Notes under the pieces: model-generated | Databases searched by the model: none | What the model saw: the letters and a program-made list of their open reading frames with translations, nothing else | What the model was told of the DNA's origin: nothing | Program-made: the position numbers and the translations under genes | Origin: Bradyrhizobium sp. LLZ17 | Lineage (GTDB): Bacteria > Pseudomonadota > Alphaproteobacteria > Rhizobiales > Xanthobacteraceae | Assembly: GCF_041200145.1 (NCBI RefSeq) | Contig: NZ_CP165734.1 | Coordinates: 186,001-250,000, forward strand | DNA length: 64,000 nt | Direction of reading: 5' to 3' | In this document: positions 56,499-64,000 of the stretch, one piece after another | Numbering within the stretch: position 1 is the first letter of the stretch | Layout: the number at the start of each line of letters is the position of its first letter

Positions 56499-59400
56499 AT
56501 GCCGCCAATGGCGCGAGAGGCTGCCGCTGGATTGTTGTCGCGAGCCCGCGCCCTGGCGCTGGGGCTGGCGCGTCATGTCCGCAGCGTACCGGCGCTGGCG
56601 GCCTGCCTCCTGATCGGCGTTGGTGCCGCCCGCGCGGCCGATCCGATCCGGGGCGAGGCGAGTTTTTCGGCCAGCGGCGGCTTTGCCCGTCTCGTCATCA
56701 AGCTCGGTGAGGACGTTCCCTCCGAGGTGACGACCGCCGGCTCCATCCTCATCATCCGTTTCGATCGGCCTGTCGACGTTCCCGTCGATCGCGTGCCGGA
56801 AGGCGGGCCCGATTACGTCAACTCCGCCCGGCGCGATCCGGATGGCGGCGCGATCCGGCTGTCGCTGGCGCGGCGCGTCACCGTCAACACCATGAATGCC
56901 GGCGAGCGCACCTTCGTCGACCTGCTGCCGGAGGGCTGGAAGGGGCCGCCGCCGAGCCTGCCGATGGACGTGGTGAAAGAGCTGGCCGAGCGCGCCCGCG
57001 TCGCCGAGCGTGCGCTGCGCGCCCAGCGCGCCGCCGCCGAGAGCAAAAAGCGTCCGCAGATCCGCGTGCGCGCCTCGGTGCAGCCGACCTTCGTGCGCTT
57101 CGTGTTCGAGATGCCTGACGGCGTCGGCGTTTCCTCCGTGCTCAACGAGCAGAAGCTCACGCTCGCCTTCAACGCCAATCTCAGTTTCGACCTTGCGGAT
57201 GCGGTCGTCGCCGCGCCCCCCAATGTCGCCTCGATCAAGCAGAAGGCCGATATCGACCAGACCAGCGTCGAGATGGCGTTGATCGGCGACTCAGACGTGC
57301 ACTCGTTCCGCGACGAGAAGAATTACGTCGTCGACATCTCCTTCCAACCCGACAAGGGCAAGCTTGCCGCCACGCCTGAGGCCGCGATTGCGCAGGCCAA
57401 GTCTGGCGGTCACGGACCGGCACCGGTCGCGGAAAAGCCGACGGCCGGCAAGCCGAAGGACGCGCACGGCGAGATCACGCCGCCGACGTCGGAAACGATC
57501 GCGCGCGAAGCCAGGATCGATGTCAAGCCCGAGGCGAAGCCGGAAGCTGCCGCAGCAGCGCCGCTTCCCGAAGCGCCGAAATCTGGGCCGGCACCCGCCG
57601 CACCTGCGACCGAAGCCGCGCACGCTGCGGAAGCGCCCAAGCCCGCGCCGCCGGCAATGGAAGCGGCTGCACCTGTCGCTCCCGCCAAGCCGGCCATGCC
57701 CGCGCTGGCCGAAGGGCCCAAGGAGGCCGTGAGGGACGCCGCGAGGAGCCGGTCAAGGAAGAGCCCAAGGAGGCTGTCAAGGAAACCAGGGAAATCATCA
57801 GGGAAGCTCCCAAGGCTGCACCTGCCGAGGCTCAAGCCGCGCCAGCGCCTGCTGCGGCGAGCGTCGATGCGCGCCGCGACAGCGACGGCCTGCGCGTGAC
57901 GTTCCCGCTCCAGGTCGCCACGCCTGCGGCGGCGTTCCGCCGCGGTGACACCGTGTGGCTGGTGTTCGACTCGCAGAAGCCGATCGACGTCGAGGCGATC
58001 CGCGCCAGAGGCGGCGCGATGATCGGCGAAGTCAGCCGCATGCCGCTCGACAAGGGGCAGGCGGTACGCATCCGTCTCACCCGTCCGCTGGTCTATTCGC
58101 TGACGAGCGAGGAGGTCGGCAAGGAGACCAACTGGCTGCTCACGCTGGCCGACAAGATCCAGGCGACGCCGCTGCCGCTAATGATGTCGCGCAACATCAC
58201 CGATCCAGCGCTCGCCAATATCGCGATCCCCTTTGCCAATCCGGGCCTCCTGCACAAGCTCACCGATCCCGACGCCGGCGACACGCTCTACGTCGTCACG
58301 GGACCGCGCCCGGTGCGCGGCTTCATCAAGCGGCAGGATCTCGTCGACCTCTCGCTGCTGGAATCTGCGCACGGCATCGCGATCCGGCCGAATTCCGACG
58401 AGATCGGCGTCGAGGTCGGATCCGACAAGGTCATTCTCGGCAAGAAGGGCGGCCTGACGCTGTCGCCGGTCGACGTCTCCGCCGAGCGGGCGCCGACCGC
58501 GGTGCGGCCGGTCTTCAATCCGGATGGCTGGCGCAAGGGCCAGTCGGAAGACTTCTGGACCCGTCAGAGCGAGCTGATCACGGCGATTTCGGCCGTCGAG
58601 CCAGCGCAGCGCTCGCTGCCGCGGCTCGATCTTGCGCAGTTCTATATGTCGCGCGCGATGTATCAAGAAGCCAAGGCCGTGAGCGAAGTGATGCTGGGCG
58701 ATCCCCTCAACAAGGAGGAGAGCGGCGCACTGATCATGCATGCGATCGCGAGTATCCTCGTCGGCCGGCCGGCGCAGGGCCTGAAGGATCTCGCCAATCC
58801 CGTGATCGGCAACAGCCACGATTCCCAGCTCTGGAAGGCGCTCGCCTATGCGCGCCAGGGCAAATGGGCGGACGCGCGCGAAAAGTTCAAGAACGTCGAG
58901 TTCGCCATCGCTTCCTTGCCGCTCGACATCCAGCGCATCGTGACGATGGACGCGATGCGCGCCTCGCTCGAGGTGAAGGACTATGCAGGCGCCTCCAAGC
59001 GGCGCGGCGAGATCGAGGTGGTCGGCGTACCGCCTGAAGCCGCGCCCGGCTTTGCAGTGCTGCGTGGCCGATTGGCCGAGGCGCTCGGCCACGACAAGGA
59101 CGCGCTCGACGACTATAACTTCGCGGTCGCCTCGAAGGACCGGCCGGCGGCGGCTGAAGCCAAGCAGCTCGAAATCGCGCTACGGCAGAAGCGCGACGAG
59201 ATCAGCAAGGAAGATGCCCTGCGCGAGCTCGAGACGCTGTCGATGACCTGGCGCGGCGATTCGATCGAGGTCAAGACGCTCCAGATGCTGTCGCAGATGT
59301 ACTCGGAGAACGGGCGTTACCGCGATGCGCTCACGGCTGCGCGCACTGCGACCAAGCTGCAGCCGAACGCCGACGCCTCGCGTCAGGCGCAGGACCTCGC

Positions 59401-60295
59401 CTCGGATCTGTTCACGCAGATCTTCCTGGGGCCGAAGGGCGACGAGCTGCCGCCGGTCGAGGCGCTCGGAATGTTCTACGAATTCCGCGAGCTGACGCCG
59501 ATCGGCCGCCGCGGCGACGAGCTGATCCGCCGTCTTGCCGATCGCCTCGCCTCGATCGATCTGCTCGACCAGGCTGCCGAGCTGCTGCAATATCAGGTCG
59601 ACCACCGCCTCGAAGGCGCCGCGCGCGCGCAGGTCGCCGCGCGGCTTTCCATGATCTACCTCGCTAACCGCAAGCCGGACATGGCGATCACGGCGCTGCG
59701 CGCGAGCCGCATCAGCGATCTCTCCGGCGAATTGCGACAGCAGCGCCTGCTGCTGGAAGCACGCGCGCAGAGCGACGTTGGCCGCCACGATCTTGCGCTC
59801 GATATCGTTTCCAATGTCTCGGGCCGCGAGGTGCTACGGCTGCGATCCGACATCTTCTGGGCGGCGCGACGCTGGCGCGAATCCGCCGAGCAGATCGAGC
59901 TCTATTACGGCGAGCGCTTTCGCGATTTCAAGCCGCTGAACGCGGTGGAGAAGAGCGATATCATCCGTGCCGCCGTTGGTTACGCGCTCGCCGACGACGC
60001 GATCGGGCTGTCGCGCTTCCGGGAGAAATACGCACCCTTGATGAGCGAGAGCGCCGACCGGCTCGCCTTCGACATCGCGAGCAAGCCGGCAGGCGCCTCC
60101 AGCGCCGAATTCGCCGACATCGCCAAGCTTGCGGCAAGTGTCGACACGCTCGACGGCTTCCTGCGCGAAATGAAGCAACGCTTCCCCGACGCGACCGCCC
60201 GCACACCGGCCGCCCCGCAGGCGAAGGACGAGACCGACCACACCGGCTCGCTGCCCACGATTCCCGTCGTGCGGCAGATCAAGATGACGCGATAG
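56499..60295 (+). CDS. Giant exported TPR-repeat protein of the flagellar locus (frameshifted)
   Basis: About 1265 residues after repair. The N terminus has a signal peptide (ALAACLLIGVGAARA), then a beta-rich region (FARLVIKLGEDVPSEV; RVRASVQPTFVRFVFEMPDG) that resembles AMIN-like domains. A Pro/Ala/Lys-rich linker follows, about residues 300-470, then a long helical array of TPR type (for example ALAYARQGKWADAREKFK and VLRGRLAEALGHDKDALDDY). The frame breaks at 57735-57742; one missing base lets it read EEPVKEEPKEAVKETREII onward. I do not recognise a named family. Position after motE hints at a periplasmic motility role. Confidence 0.72.
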
Positions 60296-60340
60296 GATCT
60301 CTGTCGCCGCGCGAAGCGCGGCCCGAGACAGCTCCATTCG

Positions 60341-60428
60341 CCATCATTGTGAGCGTAGCGAAGCAATCCAGAATCTTTCGGCGGAGGGATTCTGGATTGC
60401 TTCGTCGCAAGGGCTCCTCGCATGACGG
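60341..60428. repeat. Dispersed inverted repeat, family A, copy 3
   Basis: The left arm has GCGAAGCAATCCAGAA and the right arm TTCTGGATTGCTTCG, ending CATGACGGGG. It sits between the convergent TPR and fliP genes, as the other two copies sit after gene ends. Confidence 0.8.
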
Positions 60429-60503
60429 GGAGGGGGCGGGGCTACTTCGGACGTAGAGGGGACGCGCTGCCGCATAGTGCATTTCGCTGACCCTCGTCGG
60501 TCT

Positions 60504-61259
60504 CTATCCCCCGTAACTCTGCACCAGACTTCCCGCGACCAGCGACCAGCCGTCGACCAGCACGAAGAAGATCAGCTTGAACGGCAGCGAGATCGTTGCG
60601 GGCGGGAGCATCATCATGCCCATCGACATCAGCACCGATGCGACGACGAGGTCGATGATCAGGAACGGGAGGAACAGCAGGAAGCCGATCTCGAAGGCAC
60701 GCTTCAATTCGGAGATCATGAAGGCGGGGACAAGGATGCGCAGCGCGAGTTCGTCGGGCGTAGCCGGCGGCGGCTCGCCGGAGAGATCCAGGAACAGTTT
60801 CAGGTCCTTCTCGCGCACGTTCTTCTGCATGAAGCCGCGCAAGGGCACCGAGGCGCGCTGGAGCGCGTCTTCGACACTGATCTGGTTGGCGACGAGCGGG
60901 CGGATACCGTCGTCGTAGGATTTTTGCAAAACGGGTCCCATCACGAAGAAGGTGAGAAACATCGCAAGCGCGAGGATCACCGAGTTGGGCGGGGCAGTCG
61001 CCGTGCCCATCGCGGTGCGCAACAGCGACAGCACGACAACGATGCGCGTGAACGACGTCATCATGATCAGGATCGACGGCGCGATCGACAGCACCGTGAG
61101 CAGCGCGATGAGCTGAATCGCGCGCTCGGTGACGCCGCCGCCGCCCTGGCTCCCGAGATTGATGCTGATGTCCTGCGCATGCGCAGGGCCTGCGAGCGAA
61201 GCCGCGGCGATCAGGACAGAAAAAAGGAAAACTCTACGCGGGAGGGTCAGCAGCCTCAC
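60504..61259 (-). CDS. fliP: Flagellar type III export gate protein FliP
   Basis: 251 residues with a cleavable signal peptide (FSVLIAAASLAGPAHA). The FliP core is clear: LIALLTVLSIAPSILIMMTS, FTRIVVVLSLLRTAMGT, PVLQKSYDDGIRPL, the periplasmic loop, then PFLIIDLVVASVLMSMGMMM. FliP forms the export gate with FliQ and FliR. Its start overlaps the fliO stop by four bases. Confidence 0.97.
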   Translation of the reverse strand: MRLLTLPRRVFLFSVLIAAASLAGPAHAQDISINLGSQGGGGVTERAIQLIALLTVLSIAPSILIMMTSFTRIVVVLSLLRTAMGTATAPPNSVILALAMFLTFFVMGPVLQKSYDDGIRPLVANQISVEDALQRASVPLRGFMQKNVREKDLKLFLDLSGEPPPATPDELALRILVPAFMISELKRAFEIGFLLFLPFLIIDLVVASVLMSMGMMMLPPATISLPFKLIFFVLVDGWSLVAGSLVQSYGG

Positions 61260-62218
61260 GAAGACGGCTTCGGACGGCCGAGCAGCGAGGCCATCTCGTC
61301 TTCGAGATTCTCGAAGCTGGTCTTCTCCGGAGCCGGCCTGACCGGCGGGGGCGGCGGCGGCTCGTTGCGTGCCGCGCGCGGCGGAGCTGCCGGCGGCTCC
61401 GGCGCAACCGGAGGCGCGACGGTCTCGCCGGCCGGACGGCGCAAGGCGGCCTCGAGGCGCTGGGCCATTTCAGCGAGATTTTGTTCGGCGCTCGACGGCG
61501 CGGCAGCAACCGGCGGCACGGGCGGAGCCTGCGGCACCGGCGGCGGTGGCGCGGCGGCGCGCTCGGCACGCAGCGGAGGCGCCTTCGCCGGATCGCTCTG
61601 ACGCGGCGGGCGCGGCATCAATGGCGGTTCGTTGCGGGCAACGCGCGGCGGCACCGGCTCCGGACGCAGTTCGCGTTCGGGCCGCGGGGCGATCGGCTCA
61701 GGCGCAAAGCCCGCCAAGGGATCTCCGCGATCGCCGCGGCGCTCGGCCAGGGCAGGCGCGGGCCGGCGGACTTCGTCGGCGAAGGAGGGGCGCGCGGGCC
61801 GCGGCGGCGGCTCCGGCATTTGCGGCTCGGGATGGTCGAGCACTTCGGGCCGCGGTGCTTCGTCAGCCCACCCGCTGGTGTCGGGCATCGGGGCGAGGCG
61901 CGGCGGCTCGGCCGCATTGGAGCGCTGCGGAAGCTGGTCGCGGCCAGGCGCGGCGCGCACGATGTTCGGCTCGACGACGATGTCGGTGGGGCCGCCGATC
62001 ATCAGCAGATGCTCGACATTGTCGCGCCGGACCAGCACCAGGCGCCGGCGGCCATCGACCGCGGCCGCGTCGATCACGGCGAGCCGGGGCATCCTGCCGC
62101 GCTGGGTGTTGGCGCCGAGCCGGGTGGTCGCGAATCGGCGGACCAGCCACGCGGCGACGCCGATCAACGCCAGAACGACGATGAACGCGACGATGAAAGT
62201 GATAGGGCTACCGTTCAT
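61256..62218 (-). CDS. fliO: FliO-like protein with long proline-rich tail
   Basis: 320 residues. One N-terminal membrane segment (ITFIVAFIVVLALIGVAAWLV) and a small FliO domain (MPRLAVIDAAAVDGRRRLVLVRRDNVEHLLMIG region) are followed by about 220 residues rich in Pro, Arg, Glu and Ala. The C-terminal NLEDEMASLLGRPK is a short conserved-looking helix. FliO stabilises FliP during gate assembly. Enteric FliO is much shorter. Adjacent overlap with fliP supports the name. Confidence 0.82.
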   Translation of the reverse strand: MNGSPITFIVAFIVVLALIGVAAWLVRRFATTRLGANTQRGRMPRLAVIDAAAVDGRRRLVLVRRDNVEHLLMIGGPTDIVVEPNIVRAAPGRDQLPQRSNAAEPPRLAPMPDTSGWADEAPRPEVLDHPEPQMPEPPPRPARPSFADEVRRPAPALAERRGDRGDPLAGFAPEPIAPRPERELRPEPVPPRVARNEPPLMPRPPRQSDPAKAPPLRAERAAAPPPPVPQAPPVPPVAAAPSSAEQNLAEMAQRLEAALRRPAGETVAPPVAPEPPAAPPRAARNEPPPPPPVRPAPEKTSFENLEDEMASLLGRPKPSS

Positions 62219-62566
62219 ACCTGTCCCCGGTAAATGGCGCTTCTCTCGTGCCTATGATCGGATGCGCCGACCACCGGCGTGCGATGCCCCAAAAACTGCG
62301 ATCTGTTAACGTCCCGCGGCAAGTTTTGCCGTCCCCGACCCTTAATAACCCATGAATCGCCCGATCCAAAACGACTTCTTGCCCGTGTACACGCCGCCAA
62401 GCGGTTGGGTTAACGCCGCTTTTGGAATGCGGGAATCATGCGGCGAAATGATGTCCCAAACGGAAACATCGATCCACCGCAGCTTTAACCACCTGTTAAC
62501 CATATACGCGGCAAATTCTGCCTAGCTTCGGACCATGGGTCCTGCGAGGCGGAAGGAGCCGCAACG
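62219..62566. other. 348-bp divergent control region between fliO and flgB
   Basis: No gene is supported. It holds several TTAA elements; the one with a full consensus (62485-62503) is listed separately. It should carry the fliO-fliP promoter on the minus strand, which I could not pinpoint. Confidence 0.55.
62485..62503 (+). promoter_or_regulatory. CtrA-type site ahead of flgB
   Basis: TTAA (62485-62488), seven bases (CCACCTG), TTAACC (62496-62501) matches the CtrA consensus exactly and includes GTTAACCAT. It lies 64 bp before flgB. The flgB-flgC-fliE unit is CtrA-dependent in Caulobacter. Confidence 0.78.
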
Positions 62567-62971
62567 ATGTCGATCAACGATCTTCCGGTGCTGTCGGCGC
62601 TTCGCACCAAGATGCAGTGGCACCAGGAACGCCAGCGCGTCCTGTCCGAGAACGTCTCAAATTCCGACACCCCCAATTTCAGGCCGCGCGAACTGGTCGA
62701 ACCGAAATTCGACAAGACCGGCGCCGCCGCGGGCTCGATGGGGCCGCTGGCCATGGCCGTTACCAGCGCGTCCCACATGACGCCGTCCGGCGCGGCCTCA
62801 ATCTTCGACCAGAACAGGAATGCGGGCTTCGAGACCCGCCCTGCGGGCAACGCCGTCAATCTCGAAGAAGAGATGATGAAGTCCGCCAGCAACCAGATGG
62901 ACTATGCCGCGGTGACCTCGCTCTATTCGAAGAGCCTGCATCTTCTCAAGACGGCGATCGGCAAGGGCTAG
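62567..62971 (+). CDS. flgB: Flagellar proximal rod protein FlgB
   Basis: 134 residues. VLSENVSNSDTPNFRPRELV is the rod-protein N-terminal motif, and VNLEEEMMKSASNQMDYAAV is the C-terminal one. FlgB forms the proximal rod. Its length is normal. It heads flgB-flgC-fliE-fliQ, 18 bp before flgC, with a CtrA-type site upstream. Confidence 0.96.
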   Translation: MSINDLPVLSALRTKMQWHQERQRVLSENVSNSDTPNFRPRELVEPKFDKTGAAAGSMGPLAMAVTSASHMTPSGAASIFDQNRNAGFETRPAGNAVNLEEEMMKSASNQMDYAAVTSLYSKSLHLLKTAIGKG

Positions 62972-62989
62972 GATTAAAGGAGCCGTATC

Positions 62990-63415
62990 ATGGCGAATGA
63001 CAGCAGCGACTTTGCCCGTTCGATGGCGATCGCAACCTCCGGGTTGCGGGCGCAGGCCGGGCGGATGCGGGTGATCTCGGAAAACATCGCAAATGCGGAT
63101 TCGACGTCGCAGTCCGCCGGCGGCGATCCCTACCGGCGCAAGGTGCCGACGTTCTCCTCGGCGCTGGACCGCACGCTCGATGCCCAGGTCGTCACGCTGG
63201 GCAAGATCAAGCCCGACCAGTCCAACTTCCGCGTCAAATACGAGCCGAGCAATCCAGCGGCGGATGCCAGCGGCAACGTCAAATATCCCAACGTGAATTC
63301 GGTGGTCGAGATGACCGACATGCGCGATGCGCAGCGGTCCTACGAGGCCAATGTCAACATCATCAGTGCGACGCGCCGGATGATCCAGCGCACGCTCGAC
63401 ATCCTCAAATCCTGA
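62990..63415 (+). CDS. flgC: Flagellar proximal rod protein FlgC
   Basis: 141 residues. AIATSGLRAQAGRMRVISENIANADST and YPNVNSVVEMTDMRDAQRSYEANVNII are the paired rod motifs. AAAGGAG lies nine bases before ATG. FlgC forms the proximal rod with FlgB and FlgF. It is 17 bp before fliE. Confidence 0.96.
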   Translation: MANDSSDFARSMAIATSGLRAQAGRMRVISENIANADSTSQSAGGDPYRRKVPTFSSALDRTLDAQVVTLGKIKPDQSNFRVKYEPSNPAADASGNVKYPNVNSVVEMTDMRDAQRSYEANVNIISATRRMIQRTLDILKS

Positions 63416-63432
63416 ACGGGAAACCTTGAGCC

Positions 63433-63741
63433 ATGGCAACACCCTCAATCGCCGCCAATGCTTATGCCAGTCTTGCCCGCGTGCTGGAAAACAGCGGCGC
63501 TGGCAAGGGCAGCGAGGCAAACGGCCAATCCTTTGCTTCGCTGCTGAAAGACGCCGTCGGCAGCGTCATGGAATCCGGCCGCAAATCGGATGCGCAGACG
63601 GTGGCGATGGCCGCCGGCAAGGCCAACGTGATGGACGTGGTGACGGCGGTCGCCGACACCGACGTCGCGGTGTCCACGCTGGTCTCGGTCCGCGACCGCG
63701 TGATCGCGGCCTACGAAGACATCATGAAGATGCCGATCTGA
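63433..63741 (+). CDS. fliE: Flagellar hook-basal body complex protein FliE
   Basis: 102 residues, normal length. GQSFASLLKDAVGSVMESGR and AVSTLVSVRDRVIAAYEDIMKMPI match FliE. It joins the MS ring to the rod and is the first axial protein exported. A dispersed repeat separates it from fliQ. Confidence 0.95.
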   Translation: MATPSIAANAYASLARVLENSGAGKGSEANGQSFASLLKDAVGSVMESGRKSDAQTVAMAAGKANVMDVVTAVADTDVAVSTLVSVRDRVIAAYEDIMKMPI

Positions 63742-63749
63742 ATGGGGTT

Positions 63750-63852
63750 GTCATTCCGGGGCGCGACGAAGTCGCGAGCCCGGAATCCATGGTGCCACCG
63801 ACGCTGAGGCCGGATGGATTCCGGGCTCTCGCTTCGCGAGCCCCGGAATGAC
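63750..63852. repeat. Dispersed inverted repeat, family B
   Basis: GTCATTCCGGGGC (63750-63762) pairs perfectly with GCCCCGGAATGAC (63840-63852), and inner arms GGAATCCAT / ATGGATTCC also pair. It is unrelated to family A in sequence. It lies inside the flagellar unit between fliE and fliQ and could act as an attenuating or RNA-stabilising hairpin. Confidence 0.8.
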
Positions 63853-63886
63853 GAAGTAACGAAGTAACCGAGAGCGAGAAATCAAC

Positions 63887-64000
63887 ATGACCGGACCTGA
63901 AACCCTCGACGTCGCGCGTGATGCGATCTGGACCATCGTGATCGTGTCATCGCCGCTGATGCTGGTGGGGCTTGTGGTCGGTGTGGTGGTGTCGCTCTTC
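63887..64000 (+). CDS. fliQ: Flagellar export gate protein FliQ, N-terminal part (cut by window edge)
   Basis: 38 codons to the right edge. The sequence begins MTGPETLDVARDAIWTIVIV and continues SSPLMLVGLVVGVVVSLF, the start and first membrane segment of FliQ. AGCGAGAAATCAAC precedes ATG. FliQ joins FliP and FliR in the export gate. The symbol rests on this short part and on the flgBC-fliE context. Confidence 0.9.
   Translation, partial: MTGPETLDVARDAIWTIVIVSSPLMLVGLVVGVVVSLF

Noticed and set aside
57896..60295. Separate gene for the TPR half of the giant protein
   Set aside because: It has no Shine-Dalgarno site and begins inside the upstream frame. A single missing base joins the two halves.

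Overview
The window looks like chromosomal DNA of a Bradyrhizobium-type alphaproteobacterium. It is GC-rich, its proteins read as rhizobial, and its flagellar locus is of the Caulobacter/Bradyrhizobium subpolar (thick flagellum) type: large multi-copy flagellins flanked by flbT and flaF, plus fliX, and promoters that look like CtrA and sigma-54 sites. No rRNA, tRNA, CRISPR array, insertion sequence or prophage was seen.

Layout. (a) 1-5.4 kb: a D-glucarate catabolic island with alpha-ketoglutaric semialdehyde dehydrogenase (cut by the left edge), glucarate dehydratase, 5-dehydro-4-deoxyglucarate dehydratase, a LysR regulator and an MFS transporter. (b) 5.4-22.5 kb: mixed housekeeping and accessory genes: a secreted SGNH hydrolase, a UPF0104 membrane protein, a DUF892 stress protein, two MFS transporters, an MHYT-PAS-GGDEF-EAL protein, small membrane proteins, a DUF218 protein, a MocR-type regulator, a DUF1127 protein, a universal stress protein, a SixA-like phosphatase, an FAD oxidoreductase and an exported MsrB. 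(c) 22.6-46.3 kb: flagellar block 1: flgE-flgK-flgL, an unassigned four-gene operon (glycosyltransferase-like, PLP enzyme, ATP-grasp, PLP decarboxylase), flbT, three 746-residue flagellins, flaF, an orphan gene, flaG-like, flgN-like, flgJ-like, flgI and fliX. (d) 46.3-49.4 kb: a non-flagellar insert with an HxlR regulator, an NAD(P)-binding protein, dksA and a 2-keto-4-pentenoate hydratase-like gene. (e) 49.6-64 kb: flagellar block 2: flgF-flgG-flgA-flgH (minus strand), fliL-fliM-DUF6468-motE-like, a giant TPR protein, fliO-fliP (minus strand), then flgB-flgC-fliE and the start of fliQ.

How it fits together. Block 1 supplies hook, hook-filament junction, filament and P-ring parts. Block 2 supplies rod, L-ring, P-ring chaperone, export gate (FliO, FliP, FliQ) and C-ring (FliM) parts. 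Five exact copies of GTTAACCAT, most with an upstream TTAA half-site 11 bp away, lie ahead of fliX, fliL, flgB, flagellin 3 and the four-gene operon. Sigma-54-like promoters lie ahead of flgE, flgF and flgI. This resembles the Caulobacter hierarchy (CtrA for early classes, sigma-54 for later classes) and pulls the four-gene operon into the flagellar programme. That operon is the best candidate here for an undescribed system.

Caution. At least 13 genes, including flgE, flgK, flgF and flagellin 1, carry a single-base indel that breaks an otherwise intact reading frame. The pattern suggests an unpolished assembly rather than true gene decay. Those genes are given at their full inferred extent with the likely indel position.
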